Below, piece after piece: positions 1-8,200 of a DNA stretch of 64,000 nt. The first letter of the stretch is position 1. Each line of letters begins with the position of its first letter. Both the position numbers and the translations under genes were made by a program. A model generated the notes under the pieces. It was not told the DNA's origin and made no database searches. It was given only the letters and a program-made list of their open reading frames with translations. The DNA is from Zoogloea sp. GTDB taxonomy: Bacteria; Pseudomonadota; Gammaproteobacteria; Burkholderiales; Rhodocyclaceae. Where the stretch lies: NCBI GenBank assembly GCA_016703645.1, contig JADJBR010000007.1:62001-126000 (forward strand). Direction: 5' to 3'.

Positions 1-1
1 C

Positions 2-382
2 GCCCTGTTCACGGGCATCGTGGCCACCCTGGGCGGCCATTTCGTGTGGGAGAACGGTGCCCACTACGCCTTACTGGGCATGACCGGCGCCGAGTTCGGC
101 GACGTACCTGAAGGCCCCACCACGCCCGACCTGGAATGGCCGACCTGGATCGTGTACAGCGCGATCCCCCTGGGCTCAAGCCTGATGTGCTTCCGCTTCC
201 TGCAGGTGACCTGGAACTTCCTCAAGACGGGCGAGTTGCCCCATCACGACCATGGTCATGTGGATGGTCTTGAAGACGAAGTTGCCGCGGTGGATGCGAA
301 CCCTTATTCGCTGGACGACAACCTCCATGTCCACGACCTCAAGCACAAGCCGCTCGGCGACCGTGAAGGAGACCGCAAATGA
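2..382 (+). CDS. dctQ: TRAP transporter small permease, DctQ type (5' truncated)
   Basis: This is the C-terminal 126 codons of a reading frame that enters from the left edge, so the start is not visible. The small DctQ subunit is an inner-membrane protein that pairs with the large DctM permease and a periplasmic solute-binding protein to import organic acids using an ion gradient. One hydrophobic segment is clear (WPTWIVYSAIPLGSSLMCFR, about 50-70 codons into the visible part), followed by a hydrophilic tail rich in His and Asp (HHDHGHVDG and HVHDLKHK). The stop overlaps the dctM start as ATGA, so the two are translationally coupled. The call rests mainly on this coupling. The long His-rich tail is unusual for DctQ and could bind metal, which is speculation. 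Confidence 0.75.
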   Translation, partial: ALFTGIVATLGGHFVWENGAHYALLGMTGAEFGDVPEGPTTPDLEWPTWIVYSAIPLGSSLMCFRFLQVTWNFLKTGELPHHDHGHVDGLEDEVAAVDANPYSLDDNLHVHDLKHKPLGDREGDRK

Positions 383-1662
383 ACGCCGCCATCATCTTCG
401 GGATTCTCTTGGCCCTGATGCTGACGGGGATGCCGATCTCCATCTCCCTTGGCCTCACCGTGCTGTCCTTCCTGTTCACCATGACCCAGGTGCCGCTTGA
501 GTCGGTGGCCCTCAAACTGTTCACCGGCATCGAGAAGTTCGAGATCATGGCGATCCCGTTCTTCATCCTGGCGGGTAACTTCCTGACCCATGGCGGTGTG
601 GCCAAGCGGATGATCAACTTCGCCACCTCCATGGTCGGGCACTGGTACGGCGGCCTGGGGCTTGCGGGTGTGCTGGCTTGTGCGCTGTTCGCAGCGGTGT
701 CGGGCTCCTCGCCGGCCACCGTGGTGGCCATCGGCTCCATCCTGCTGCCGGCGATGGTCCGGGCAGGTTTTCCGAACAAGTTCGGGGCCGGCATCATCAC
801 TACCGCAGGTGCGCTGGGCATCCTGATCCCGCCGTCCATTGTCATGGTGATGTACTCGGTGGCCACCAACACCTCCGTCGGTGCGCTGTTCATGGCCGGC
901 GTGGTGCCGGGTCTGGCCCTGGCAGCGACGCTGGGTGGCGTCACCTGGTACCGGGCGCGTAAGTTCGACTACCCCCGTCAGCCCAAGGCGTCAGTGGCGG
1001 AGCGCGTGAAGGCCTTCAAGGAGTCCGTGTGGGGCCTGCTGCTGATCGTGGTTGTGATGGGCGGTATCTACACCGGCATGTTCACGCCCACCGAAGCGGC
1101 CGCCATGAGCGCCATGTACGCCTTCGTCGTGGCGGTGTTTGTGTACCGCGACATGCCCCTGAAGGACGTTCCCAAGGTGCTGCTGAATTCGGCCAACATG
1201 TCGGCGATGCTGCTCTACATCATCACCAACGCGGTGCTGTTCAGCTTCATCATGACCAACGAGAACATCCCCCAGGCCTTGGCCGAGTGGATGCTGGGCA
1301 ACGGATTGGGCGTCATCGCCTTCCTGCTCGCGGTCAACGTGCTGTTGCTGCTGGCCGGCAACTTCATGGAGCCCTCGTCCATCGTGCTGATCTTCGCCCC
1401 GATCCTGTTCCCGGTCGCAATCAAGCTGGGTATCGATCCGGTGCACTTCGGCATCATCATGGTGGTGAACATGGAGGTGGGCATGTGCCATCCACCGGTG
1501 GGGCTGAACCTCTATGTGGCCTCGGGCATCACCAAAATGGGTATTACAGAGCTGACGGTGGCGGTATGGCCGTGGCTGCTGTCGATGCTGGTGTTCCTGG
1601 GGCTGGTCACCTACTGGCCGGGTCTGTCCCTGTGGTTCCCGCGCATGCTCGGGATGATCTGA
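379..1662 (+). CDS. dctM: TRAP transporter large permease, DctM type
   Basis: A 427-residue integral membrane protein of about a dozen hydrophobic segments, the usual length for the DctM subunit of tripartite ATP-independent periplasmic transporters. It is the ion-coupled translocation channel for carboxylates, substrate unknown here. Family-typical stretches are visible: GMPISISLGLTVL near residue 15, the SGSSPATVVAIGSILLP loop near 110, GILIPPSIVMVMY near 145, FTPTEAAAMSA near 235 and CHPPVGLNLYV near 365. It starts inside the dctQ stop (ATGA) and ends 18 bases before a strong hairpin, so it is the last gene of its operon. The solute-binding protein is not in the window, so no substrate can be assigned. 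Confidence 0.93.
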   Translation: MNAAIIFGILLALMLTGMPISISLGLTVLSFLFTMTQVPLESVALKLFTGIEKFEIMAIPFFILAGNFLTHGGVAKRMINFATSMVGHWYGGLGLAGVLACALFAAVSGSSPATVVAIGSILLPAMVRAGFPNKFGAGIITTAGALGILIPPSIVMVMYSVATNTSVGALFMAGVVPGLALAATLGGVTWYRARKFDYPRQPKASVAERVKAFKESVWGLLLIVVVMGGIYTGMFTPTEAAAMSAMYAFVVAVFVYRDMPLKDVPKVLLNSANMSAMLLYIITNAVLFSFIMTNENIPQALAEWMLGNGLGVIAFLLAVNVLLLLAGNFMEPSSIVLIFAPILFPVAIKLGIDPVHFGIIMVVNMEVGMCHPPVGLNLYVASGITKMGITELTVAVWPWLLSMLVFLGLVTYWPGLSLWFPRMLGMI

Positions 1663-1680
1663 TTCCTCCCTGCTGAATGT

Positions 1681-1711
1681 CCGAAAGCGCGCCCCTGTGG
1701 CGCGCTTTCGG
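1681..1711 (+). terminator. Hairpin terminator after dctM
   Basis: A perfect 13-bp inverted repeat (1681-1693 against 1699-1711, loop CCTGT) begins 18 bases after the dctM stop. There is no run of T after it, so termination may be imperfect or may serve mainly to protect the 3' end. It separates the TRAP operon from ccoI. Confidence 0.6.
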
Positions 1712-1765
1712 CATTTACGGGTTCGGGGCGTGTTTTGCCGGGCCTGCGCTTTGTGATAAAAGAGC

Positions 1766-4273
1766 GTGTTTACTGCGGCCGTCCGGTCGCGCGTGTCGTC
1801 TGCGAGGCCCCTGTTGTCTGAATCTCTCCCGTCGTCCGAGCACGACTGCTATCACTGCGGGCTGCCCATCCCCGCCGACGTGGATCTCCAGGTGGAGATC
1901 GAAGGGGTGCCCCACCGGATGTGCTGTACGGGGTGTCAGGCTGTGGCCCAGTCCATCGTGAGTAGTGGCCTGGTGGATTACTACAAGCGCCGCGACACGC
2001 TGCCCGAGCAAGCCCGTGAGGCCATGCCCGACGAGCTCAAGGAGCTGGGGCTATTCGATCATCCGGATTTTCAGCAGGGCTTCGTCAAGCCCATTGGTGA
2101 GCATGAGCGGGAAGCTGACCTGATCCTTGAAGGCATCACCTGTGCCGCCTGCATCTGGCTCAACGAGCAGCATGTGGCCCATCAGCCGGGGGTCACGGCG
2201 GTGGACATCAATTACGCCACCCGGCGGGCACGGGTGCGCTGGGACGAGCGCAGGATCAAGCTCTCCGACATTCTTGGCGCGGTCCAGGCCATTGGCTACC
2301 GCGCCTATCCGTATGATGCCGCCCGTTCGGAGCAGATTTCCCAGCGTGAGCGTCGTTCCGCCCTGTGGCGCCTGTTTGTGGCCGGCTTCGGCATGATGCA
2401 GGTCATGATGTACGCCTTTCCGGTGTACGTGGCCGACCCTGGCGACATGACCGCCGACATCGAGCTGTTGATGCGCTGGGCCAGCCTGATTCTTACGGCT
2501 CCGGTGGTGCTCTACTCCGCGGCGCCCTTCTTCAGCCACGCCCTGCGTGATGTGCGCTTGCGGCGCCTGGGCATGGACGTCCCGGTTGCCCTTGGTGTCG
2601 GGGCCGCCTTTGTGGCGAGTTGCTGGGCCACCTTCACGGGCAAGGGGGAGGTGTACTTCGACTCGGTCACCATGTTTGTGTTCTTCCTGCTGTGTGGGCG
2701 TTACGTGGAAATGCTTGCCCGTCAGAAGGCCGTGCGAGGGGTCGAGGAGCTGGGCAAGGCCTTGCCGGCCTTTGCTGAGCGACTGGCGGCCTACCCGCTG
2801 CCCGAGGGTGAGCGGGTGCCCGTCTCGCAGCTCCTGGTGGGGGACATCATCCGCATCAAGCCCGGTGAAACCGTGCCGGCGGACGGTGTGGTGGTTGACG
2901 GCAGCAGCGAGGTCAACGAAGCCCTCCTCACGGGTGAGAGCCGGCCGGTACCAAAGACGCCGGGGGTCGAGGTTACGGGCGGAAGCCTCAACATCGGAAG
3001 TCCACTGACCGTGCGGGTCAGTCGCACCGGCGACAACACCCGGCTTGCGGCCATCCGCCATCTGATGGAGCGAGCGTCGGCAGAGAAGCCTAGGGTCGTT
3101 CAGCAGGCCGATCGTGTCGCTGCCTATTTCATCGTGGCTTTACTGGTGCTGGCGGTGGTAACGGCTGCGTGGTGGTGGTGGACGGATCCAGACCGGGCTT
3201 TGTGGGTCTTTGTTTCGGTGCTGGTGGTGAGCTGCCCCTGCGCTTTGTCCCTTGCAACGCCGGTGGCCCTCACGGTGGCCACCGATGCGCTGGCCCGTAT
3301 CGGCGTATTGGTGACCCGTGGGCACGCCATCGAAGCCCTGGCCCGCGCCGATCATTTCGTTTTCGACAAGACTGGAACCCTTACCTATGGCGAGATGCGG
3401 GTCGAGCAGATCCGCTTGCTGGGCCGTGCCGAAGAGGCGGATGTCCTGGCGCTGGCTGCTGCGCTCGAACAGGGGTCGGAACATGCCATCGCTGCGGCGC
3501 TGCGTTTGCGGGTGGGGACCACGGCCTTGCCGGCCCTCGTCGAGCTCGCCGCGACCACGGGGCAGGGCGTGTCGGGTTCGCTGGCCGGTGTGCGCCATCG
3601 CATCGGGCGGCCGAGCTTCGTTGCCGACCTGACCGGTTTGCCGGTGCCCGAGGCTCTGCGTGAAGACGAACGCTCGGGGCGTACCGTGATTGCCCTGGGG
3701 TCGGAGAAGGGTTGGCTGGCTGGCTTCACCCTGTCCGATGGGCTCAGGGAGGACTGCCCAGCGGCTTTCGAGTCTCTGCGCAGAAAGGGCATCGCTCTTT
3801 CCATCTTCAGTGGCGATACGCCTTCCACCGTCGAGGAGCTGGGTCGCCGCCTCGGTGTTGCACAGGCCCTCGGCGGCATGACGCCCGAGGACAAGCATCG
3901 CGGCCTGGTTGCCCTGCAAAAGGGTGATGCCGTGATTGCCATGGTGGGTGATGGCGTGAACGACGCCCCGGTTCTGGCCCAGGCGCAGGTATCGGTGGCC
4001 ATGGGCGGAGGTACCGATCTGGCCCGCAATCAGGCTGACATCGTTCTGCTGAGCGGCCACCTCTTGTCTCTTGCTGACGGCGTCAGCCTGTCCCGGCGGG
4101 CGCTTGCCATCATCAGGCAGAACCTGTGGTGGTCGTTTGCCTATAATTTCACCGCGATACCCCTTGCCATGCTCGGGCTCGTCACACCCTGGATGGCCGG
4201 TATCGGCATGTCGGCGAGTTCGCTCTTTGTCGTTCTGAACGCCCTGCGCCTCCAGCGCAGGCTTTCCCGCTGA
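1766..4273 (+). CDS. ccoI: Copper-translocating P-type ATPase for cbb3 oxidase assembly (CcoI/FixI)
   Basis: An 835-residue P1B-type ATPase. In order: an N-terminal Cys-rich metal-binding region (C28xxC31 and CCTGC at 53-57), an HMA domain with CAAC at 126-129, membrane helices from about 200, the TGE actuator motif at 389-391, the CPC metal-transport motif at 490-492, DKTGT phosphorylation site at 534-538, and a GDGVND hinge near 730. The Cys-rich N-terminal extension and the ccoS gene 8 bases downstream mark it as the CcoI/FixI/CtpA branch, which exports copper for maturation of cbb3-type cytochrome c oxidase, rather than a detoxifying CopA. The GTG at 1766 gives the longest frame. A TTG at 1814 (residue 17) is an alternative start. 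The structural ccoNOQP genes are not in the window. Confidence 0.93.
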   Translation: MFTAAVRSRVSSARPLLSESLPSSEHDCYHCGLPIPADVDLQVEIEGVPHRMCCTGCQAVAQSIVSSGLVDYYKRRDTLPEQAREAMPDELKELGLFDHPDFQQGFVKPIGEHEREADLILEGITCAACIWLNEQHVAHQPGVTAVDINYATRRARVRWDERRIKLSDILGAVQAIGYRAYPYDAARSEQISQRERRSALWRLFVAGFGMMQVMMYAFPVYVADPGDMTADIELLMRWASLILTAPVVLYSAAPFFSHALRDVRLRRLGMDVPVALGVGAAFVASCWATFTGKGEVYFDSVTMFVFFLLCGRYVEMLARQKAVRGVEELGKALPAFAERLAAYPLPEGERVPVSQLLVGDIIRIKPGETVPADGVVVDGSSEVNEALLTGESRPVPKTPGVEVTGGSLNIGSPLTVRVSRTGDNTRLAAIRHLMERASAEKPRVVQQADRVAAYFIVALLVLAVVTAAWWWWTDPDRALWVFVSVLVVSCPCALSLATPVALTVATDALARIGVLVTRGHAIEALARADHFVFDKTGTLTYGEMRVEQIRLLGRAEEADVLALAAALEQGSEHAIAAALRLRVGTTALPALVELAATTGQGVSGSLAGVRHRIGRPSFVADLTGLPVPEALREDERSGRTVIALGSEKGWLAGFTLSDGLREDCPAAFESLRRKGIALSIFSGDTPSTVEELGRRLGVAQALGGMTPEDKHRGLVALQKGDAVIAMVGDGVNDAPVLAQAQVSVAMGGGTDLARNQADIVLLSGHLLSLADGVSLSRRALAIIRQNLWWSFAYNFTAIPLAMLGLVTPWMAGIGMSASSLFVVLNALRLQRRLSR

Positions 4274-4281
4274 GGATTCCC

Positions 4282-4476
4282 ATGGAAAGCCTTTACTTGC
4301 TGATACCGCTGTCCGTTGTGCTGGTTTTCGTGATCGGGGTCGTATTCTGGTGGTCGGTGCGGAGCGGCCAGTTTGATGATCTCGAAGGGCCGGGTTATCG
4401 GGTGGTGGTGGACGATGACGCTCCACCGTCGGCGAAGCCGCCGGTCAAGGAAGAGGAAGGCGCCGAGCCCCGCTGA
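4282..4476 (+). CDS. ccoS: cbb3-type oxidase assembly protein CcoS
   Basis: A 64-residue protein beginning MESLYLLIPLSVVLVFVIG, with a single N-terminal transmembrane helix (about residues 4-26). It continues with the family-typical WSVRSGQFDDLEGPGYRVV stretch and ends in an acidic, proline-rich tail. CcoS is a small inner-membrane factor needed to insert cofactors into cbb3 oxidase and is normally encoded next to ccoI, as here (8-base gap). A ribosome site GAGGATT precedes the ATG. The function is inferred from family and context. Confidence 0.9.
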   Translation: MESLYLLIPLSVVLVFVIGVVFWWSVRSGQFDDLEGPGYRVVVDDDAPPSAKPPVKEEEGAEPR

Positions 4477-4511
4477 CAAATCGAAAATTCACCCTTCTAT
4501 GTGAATGGTTT

Positions 4512-4553
4512 TTGACCCAAATCAAGACACCCGGGCAGGGAAGTGCGCATACT
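4512..4553 (+). promoter_or_regulatory. FNR/ANR box with spaced -10 element (class II promoter)
   Basis: TTGAC-CCAA-ATCAA lies at 4512-4525. It matches the FNR/ANR consensus TTGAT-N4-ATCAA at nine of ten fixed bases. The box centre is 4518.5. A -10-like CATACT lies at 4548-4553, which puts a start near 4560 and the box at about -41.5, the standard place for activation by FNR-family regulators. No gene begins within 370 bases downstream, but a terminator ends 110 bases after the predicted start. The arrangement therefore fits a small-RNA promoter. The binding of FNR is inferred, not shown. Confidence 0.72.
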
Positions 4554-4559
4554 TCGCTC

Positions 4560-4670
4560 CAAGTTGAAAACGCGAACACGAGCAACAACATGCGTTTTCG
4601 TGGCGCGATGGCGCCAAGACTAAAGTCTCTCTGTTGGGGTTGGGGGTGCGCGATGCGCACCCTTTTTTTT
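4560..4670 (+). ncRNA. Candidate FNR-activated small RNA
   Basis: About 111 nt run from the start predicted by the FNR-box promoter to the end of a T8 tract. Folding by eye gives three or four elements. An 8-bp stem pairs 4566-4573 with 4592-4599 around an 18-base A/C-rich loop. A 6-bp stem pairs 4601-4606 with 4611-4616 around GATG. A short AGAC/GTCT hairpin sits at 4617-4628. Next come an unpaired CU-rich then G-rich stretch and the terminator at 4644-4670. No credible open reading frame fits. The layout (oxygen-sensing promoter, open loop, terminator ending in poly-U) resembles Hfq-dependent regulators such as enterobacterial FnrS and neisserial AniS. I do not recognise the sequence itself, so the family is unassigned. 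Confidence 0.65.
4644..4670 (+). terminator. Rho-independent terminator of the candidate small RNA
   Basis: GGGTGCGC (4644-4651), loop GAT, GCGCACCC (4655-4662), followed directly by eight T. This is one of the best terminators in the window. It would block read-through from ccoIS or the FNR promoter into ndk. Confidence 0.9.
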
Positions 4671-4935
4671 GTTTCGTCGCCCCCTGTCTCCACACGACGA
4701 ATGCCCTCCCTGCGCCCTTGCTGTCCGGCCGCCTTGTCGGACCCGATCCGGGCTCTTCAGTCGTTCCGTGCCCGGGCTTATCTCGTGCTCCGCCGGGCAC
4801 TTGCCGCAGGCGTCCCTTGCTTTTCACTCGCTCTCATGGCGGCCTGCGCGGAAAAGCGCCGATCTGCAGCGCCAACCTGCTAAAATTCCGGGCTTTAGTT
4901 TTTCGACCATCCCTTGTCTCACTGGAGTCTGCCTC
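4671..4935. other. Non-coding leader region before ndk
   Basis: There are 265 bases between the small-RNA terminator and the ndk start with no supported gene. Two inverted repeats are visible: GTCCG/CGGAC at 4723-4742 and GTGCCCG/CGGGCAC at 4768-4800. TAAAAT at 4881-4886 could be the -10 of the ndk promoter, but I see no convincing -35. Confidence 0.4.
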
Positions 4936-5361
4936 ATGGCCATTGAACGTACCCTGTCCATCATCAAACCCGATGCCGTTGCCAAGAACGTGATCGGCCA
5001 GATCTACGCCCGCTTCGAAGGCGCCGGCCTGAAGATCATTGCTGCCAAGCTCGTGCACCTTTCCGAGCGTGAAGCCGGCGAGTTCTATGCTGTGCACAAG
5101 GAGCGTCCCTTCTTCAAGGATCTCGTTTCCTTCATGACGTCCGGCCCGGTGATGATCCAGTGCCTCGAAGGGGAAAACGCCATCGCCAAGAACCGTGAGC
5201 TGATGGGCGCCACCGACCCGAAGAAGGCCGAGAAAGGCACCATCCGTGCCGATTTTGCCGAATCCATCGATGCCAACGCTGTGCATGGCTCCGACGCGCC
5301 CGAAACTGCGGCTGTCGAAGTTGCCTTCTTCTTCCCCGGCATGAACGTTTACAGCCGTTGA
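4936..5361 (+). CDS. ndk: Nucleoside diphosphate kinase
   Basis: The product is 141 residues, exactly the usual length, starting [18 protein letters not shown]. It transfers the gamma-phosphate of ATP to nucleoside diphosphates through a phosphohistidine. The catalytic His lies in NAVHGSDA near residue 117. The frame stays open upstream to 4669, but the ATG at 4936 matches the family N-terminus and follows CTGGAGTCTGCCTC, a good ribosome site. It heads the housekeeping series and is separated from rlmN by a short hairpin-bearing gap. Confidence 0.97.
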   Translation: MAIERTLSIIKPDAVAKNVIGQIYARFEGAGLKIIAAKLVHLSEREAGEFYAVHKERPFFKDLVSFMTSGPVMIQCLEGENAIAKNRELMGATDPKKAEKGTIRADFAESIDANAVHGSDAPETAAVEVAFFFPGMNVYSR

Positions 5362-5369
5362 TGATCTCT

Positions 5370-5402
5370 GGTTGCGGGGTGAGATGTCTTCTTCCCGCAA
5401 CC
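5370..5402 (+). other. Inverted repeat overlapping the rlmN leader
   Basis: GGTTGCGGG (5370-5378) pairs perfectly with CCCGCAACC (5394-5402) around a 15-base loop. It begins 8 bases after the ndk stop and ends directly against the AAGGATGG ribosome site of rlmN. With no T-run it is unlikely to be a plain terminator. It could stabilise the ndk message or restrict ribosome access to rlmN. Confidence 0.55.
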
Positions 5403-5418
5403 AAGGATGGAACTGCCC

Positions 5419-6507
5419 GTGGTCAATCTTCTCGATTTCGATGCCGAAGCCCTCACCGACTGGTTTGTCCAGCAGGGTGAGAAGCCGTTCCGCGCCAAGC
5501 AGGTGCTCCGCTGGGTGCATCGTTTTGGTGTCACCGATTTTGAGCAGATGACCGACGTGGCCAAGTCCCTGCGGGCCAAGCTCGCAGGGACGGCCTGCAT
5601 CACGCCGCCGGTGCCGGTGCGTGACAGTGTTTCCACGGACGGCACCCGCAAGTGGCTGCTGGATGTCGGTAACGCCAATGCGGTCGAGACGGTGTTCATT
5701 CCCGAAACCAACCGCGGCACCCTGTGCATTTCCTCGCAGGCGGGATGCGCCCTTGATTGTGCGTTCTGTTCGACCGGCAAGCAGGGCTTCAACCGCAACC
5801 TCAGTGCAGCCGAGATCATCGGCCAATTGTGGCTGGCCAATCGCATGCTGGGCGCCAATGGCGACGGCGAGCGGGTCATCAGCAATGTGGTGATGATGGG
5901 CATGGGCGAGCCCCTTGCCAACTTCGACAACGTCGTGTCAGCGCTCAAGCTGATGCTCGACGACAACGCCTATGGCCTGTCCCGGCGACGTGTCACGGTG
6001 TCCACATCCGGCATCGTCCCGGCCATGGATCGCCTGCGCGACACCTGTCCCACGGCGCTTGCCGTGTCGCTGCACGCGTCCAATGACGCCCTGCGCGACA
6101 GGCTGGTGCCGATCAATCAGAAATACCCCCTCCGCGAGCTGATGGCAGCCTGCCGGCGTTATCTCGAGAAGGCGCCGCGTGACTTCATCACCTTCGAGTA
6201 CGTCATGCTGGACGGAGTCAACGATTCCGATGCCCATGCCCGCGAACTGATCGCCCTTGTGCGGGACGTGCCCTGCAAGTTCAACCTCATTCCGTTCAAT
6301 CCGTTTCCGGGGTCCGGCTTCGAGCGTTCTCCGGCGCCGCGGATCCGGCGTTTTGCCGAAATACTCATTGATGTGGGCATCGTCACCACGACGCGCAAGA
6401 CACGTGGAGATGATGTGGATGCGGCCTGCGGCCAGCTTGCCGGTCAAGTGCAGGACAAGACCCGCCGTACGACGCGTATCGTGCCCATTGGGGAGGTCCG
6501 AACTTGA
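5419..6507 (+). CDS. rlmN: Dual-specificity RNA methyltransferase RlmN
   Basis: A radical-SAM enzyme that methylates C2 of A2503 in 23S rRNA and A37 of some tRNAs. The CxxxCxxC cluster motif is visible as CALDCAFC near residues 110-117, followed by [24 protein letters not shown] and [12 protein letters not shown] also match the family, and the second catalytic Cys is in VDAACGQL near the C-terminus. I place the start at GTG 5419 because [10 protein letters not shown] fits the family N-terminus and AAGGATGG lies at proper distance. ATG 5407 is the alternative, but it abuts the Shine-Dalgarno bases. It overlaps pilW by 4 bases. Confidence 0.95.
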   Translation: MVNLLDFDAEALTDWFVQQGEKPFRAKQVLRWVHRFGVTDFEQMTDVAKSLRAKLAGTACITPPVPVRDSVSTDGTRKWLLDVGNANAVETVFIPETNRGTLCISSQAGCALDCAFCSTGKQGFNRNLSAAEIIGQLWLANRMLGANGDGERVISNVVMMGMGEPLANFDNVVSALKLMLDDNAYGLSRRRVTVSTSGIVPAMDRLRDTCPTALAVSLHASNDALRDRLVPINQKYPLRELMAACRRYLEKAPRDFITFEYVMLDGVNDSDAHARELIALVRDVPCKFNLIPFNPFPGSGFERSPAPRIRRFAEILIDVGIVTTTRKTRGDDVDAACGQLAGQVQDKTRRTTRIVPIGEVRT

Positions 6508-7292
6508 AGCGTCTTGTGCTCTTGTCCATCCCGCTCCTGCTGTCGGCCTGCGCCGGGCCGCAGATCCCCGGGGGCGTGGCACGCCTTGAACGTCCGGTAT
6601 CCGAACAGCCCGTTCAGAGTGACGGGCGGCGCAAGGCAAAGGTGCATGTGGAACTGGGGCAGGCCTATTTTCAGGCCGGGCGTTTCGGCGTTGCGCTTGA
6701 CGAGGCCCGTGCCGCCGCGGCTTACGATTCCGGCTACGCGCCTGTCTATCAGTTAATGGGTCAGGTGCATATGTTCCTTGAGGAGAACGCGATCGCGGAG
6801 GCGAATTTTGCCCACGCCCTGCGTCTTGCTCCAGGCGACCCGGAAGTGATGAACTCGTACGGATGGTTCCTGTGCTCCGTCGGCAAGGAGCAGGCCGGGC
6901 TCGAACTCCTGAACACGGCGGCCCGGAATCCCTACTATCAGAGTCCGGCCCGGGCGTTCACCAATGCGGGCCTGTGCCATGTCCGGCTGAAGAACGACAG
7001 GGCGGCCGAAGAGCAGTTCCTGCGCTCCCTGGAGGCGGACCCGACGAATCTTCAGGCCATCTATCATCTCGCTGCCATTACTTATCGCCGTGGCGCTTAC
7101 GAGGCATCCCGGCGATACGTCGCGGCCTTGCATGAGGGCGGGGAACCCACCGCTGAAAGCCTGTGGCTCGGCATCCGCGTTGAGCGCCGACTTGGCGATC
7201 GCGCCGCGGAAGCGACCCTCGTGCAGCAGCTACGCCGACGTTTTCCCACTTCTCCCGAATATCAGGCATTTCTGCAAGGGCAGTACCAGTGA
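6504..7292 (+). CDS. pilW: Type IV pilus biogenesis/stability lipoprotein PilW (PilF)
   Basis: A 262-residue lipoprotein with a signal peptide ending in the lipobox LLLSAC (Cys about residue 16), followed by tetratricopeptide repeats (for example [17 protein letters not shown] and [18 protein letters not shown]). PilW/PilF is the outer-membrane pilotin that allows the PilQ secretin to assemble. The start is TTG, chosen because it overlaps the rlmN stop (TTGA), follows a strong GGGGAGG site and gives a complete signal peptide. No ATG or GTG fits. It is coupled to rodZ downstream (GTGA). Confidence 0.9.
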   Translation: MKRLVLLSIPLLLSACAGPQIPGGVARLERPVSEQPVQSDGRRKAKVHVELGQAYFQAGRFGVALDEARAAAAYDSGYAPVYQLMGQVHMFLEENAIAEANFAHALRLAPGDPEVMNSYGWFLCSVGKEQAGLELLNTAARNPYYQSPARAFTNAGLCHVRLKNDRAAEEQFLRSLEADPTNLQAIYHLAAITYRRGAYEASRRYVAALHEGGEPTAESLWLGIRVERRLGDRAAEATLVQQLRRRFPTSPEYQAFLQGQYQ

Positions 7293-8200
7293 CAGATTCT
7301 CAAGCTTTGCCGTCTTCCTCGAATCCGGCCGTGGAGCCCTCTGCTGGCGAAGGATTGCGACATACTCGTGAGGCCCAGGGGCTTAGTGTTTCCGAGGTTG
7401 CCCATGCGCTCAAGCTCAATCCGCGTCAGATAGAGGCCCTCGAGGCGGGGCGTTTCGATCTCCTGCCCGGTTATGCGTTTACACGTGGCTTCCTGCGCAA
7501 TTACGCTCGTCTGCTCAAGATGGACCCTGCGCCCTTGTTGGCGCAGCTCGAACCTCAGGAGGCTGGCGCAGATGTGGAGCTGGCGCCCAGCTCCAACGCC
7601 CAGGGGGAGATGCCCGAGGTGGGGCGAGGGCGTTTCCGGCGTTCCGTGATTCCCGGCATCCTTGCGGCGCTTGCCCTGCTGGGTATCGTCGTTGCGGGTT
7701 GGTACTACGACACCCTTCGCTCCAGACCGGCCGAGGAGCTTGCAGCCAGTCTTCCTGCTCCTTCTGAGGCCGCCCCGCCCACCGAGTCATCTCCGCCGGT
7801 TGGGGCGGTGTCGGTGCCCGTGCCTGTACTTGTGCCTCAAGCCGATTCGTCCGCGGTGCCTCCTCAGCTTCCGGCGGCGACTTCGCCAGCGGCTGTTTCG
7901 GTTTCCGAGACGGCGGCGGTGCCGGCGGCTGAACCTGCGGCGGCTGCAAAGACGCCCGATGGCGTGGATCGCCTTGTTTTCGATTTCACCCAGGACGCCT
8001 GGGTGGAGATCAAGGACGGAAACGGCAAGGTCGTGTTCTCGCGTCTGGGCAAGGCGGGCTCGCGGGAGCAGGTTGAAGCACGTGCTCCGCTGTCTCTGGT
8101 GGTGGGTAATGCCCGCTACGTGAAGCTCGAGCGCAATGGTAGTCCGGTCGACCTGGGGGCATCCTCCAAGGTGCCGGTTGCCCGTCTTAAGCTGGAATGA
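7289..8200 (+). CDS. rodZ: RodZ-like cytoskeletal membrane protein (HTH + DUF4115)
   Basis: The 303-residue product has the RodZ layout. An N-terminal helix-turn-helix domain ([19 protein letters not shown], about 20-90) is followed by a basic linker and one transmembrane helix ([18 protein letters not shown], about 113-130). A Pro/Ala/Val-rich periplasmic linker leads to a C-terminal DUF4115 domain starting [19 protein letters not shown]. RodZ links MreB to the cell-wall elongation machinery. The GTG start overlaps the pilW stop, and the end overlaps ispG by 4 bases, so the series is tightly coupled. Confidence 0.92.
   Translation: MTDSQALPSSSNPAVEPSAGEGLRHTREAQGLSVSEVAHALKLNPRQIEALEAGRFDLLPGYAFTRGFLRNYARLLKMDPAPLLAQLEPQEAGADVELAPSSNAQGEMPEVGRGRFRRSVIPGILAALALLGIVVAGWYYDTLRSRPAEELAASLPAPSEAAPPTESSPPVGAVSVPVPVLVPQADSSAVPPQLPAATSPAAVSVSETAAVPAAEPAAAAKTPDGVDRLVFDFTQDAWVEIKDGNGKVVFSRLGKAGSREQVEARAPLSLVVGNARYVKLERNGSPVDLGASSKVPVARLKLE

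Noticed and set aside
1766-4273. CopA-type copper detoxification pump
   Set aside because: The N-terminal Cys-rich extension and adjacent ccoS favour the CcoI assembly role.
4512-4935. FNR box as regulator of ndk
   Set aside because: The box is about 420 bases from ndk, and a strong terminator lies between them.
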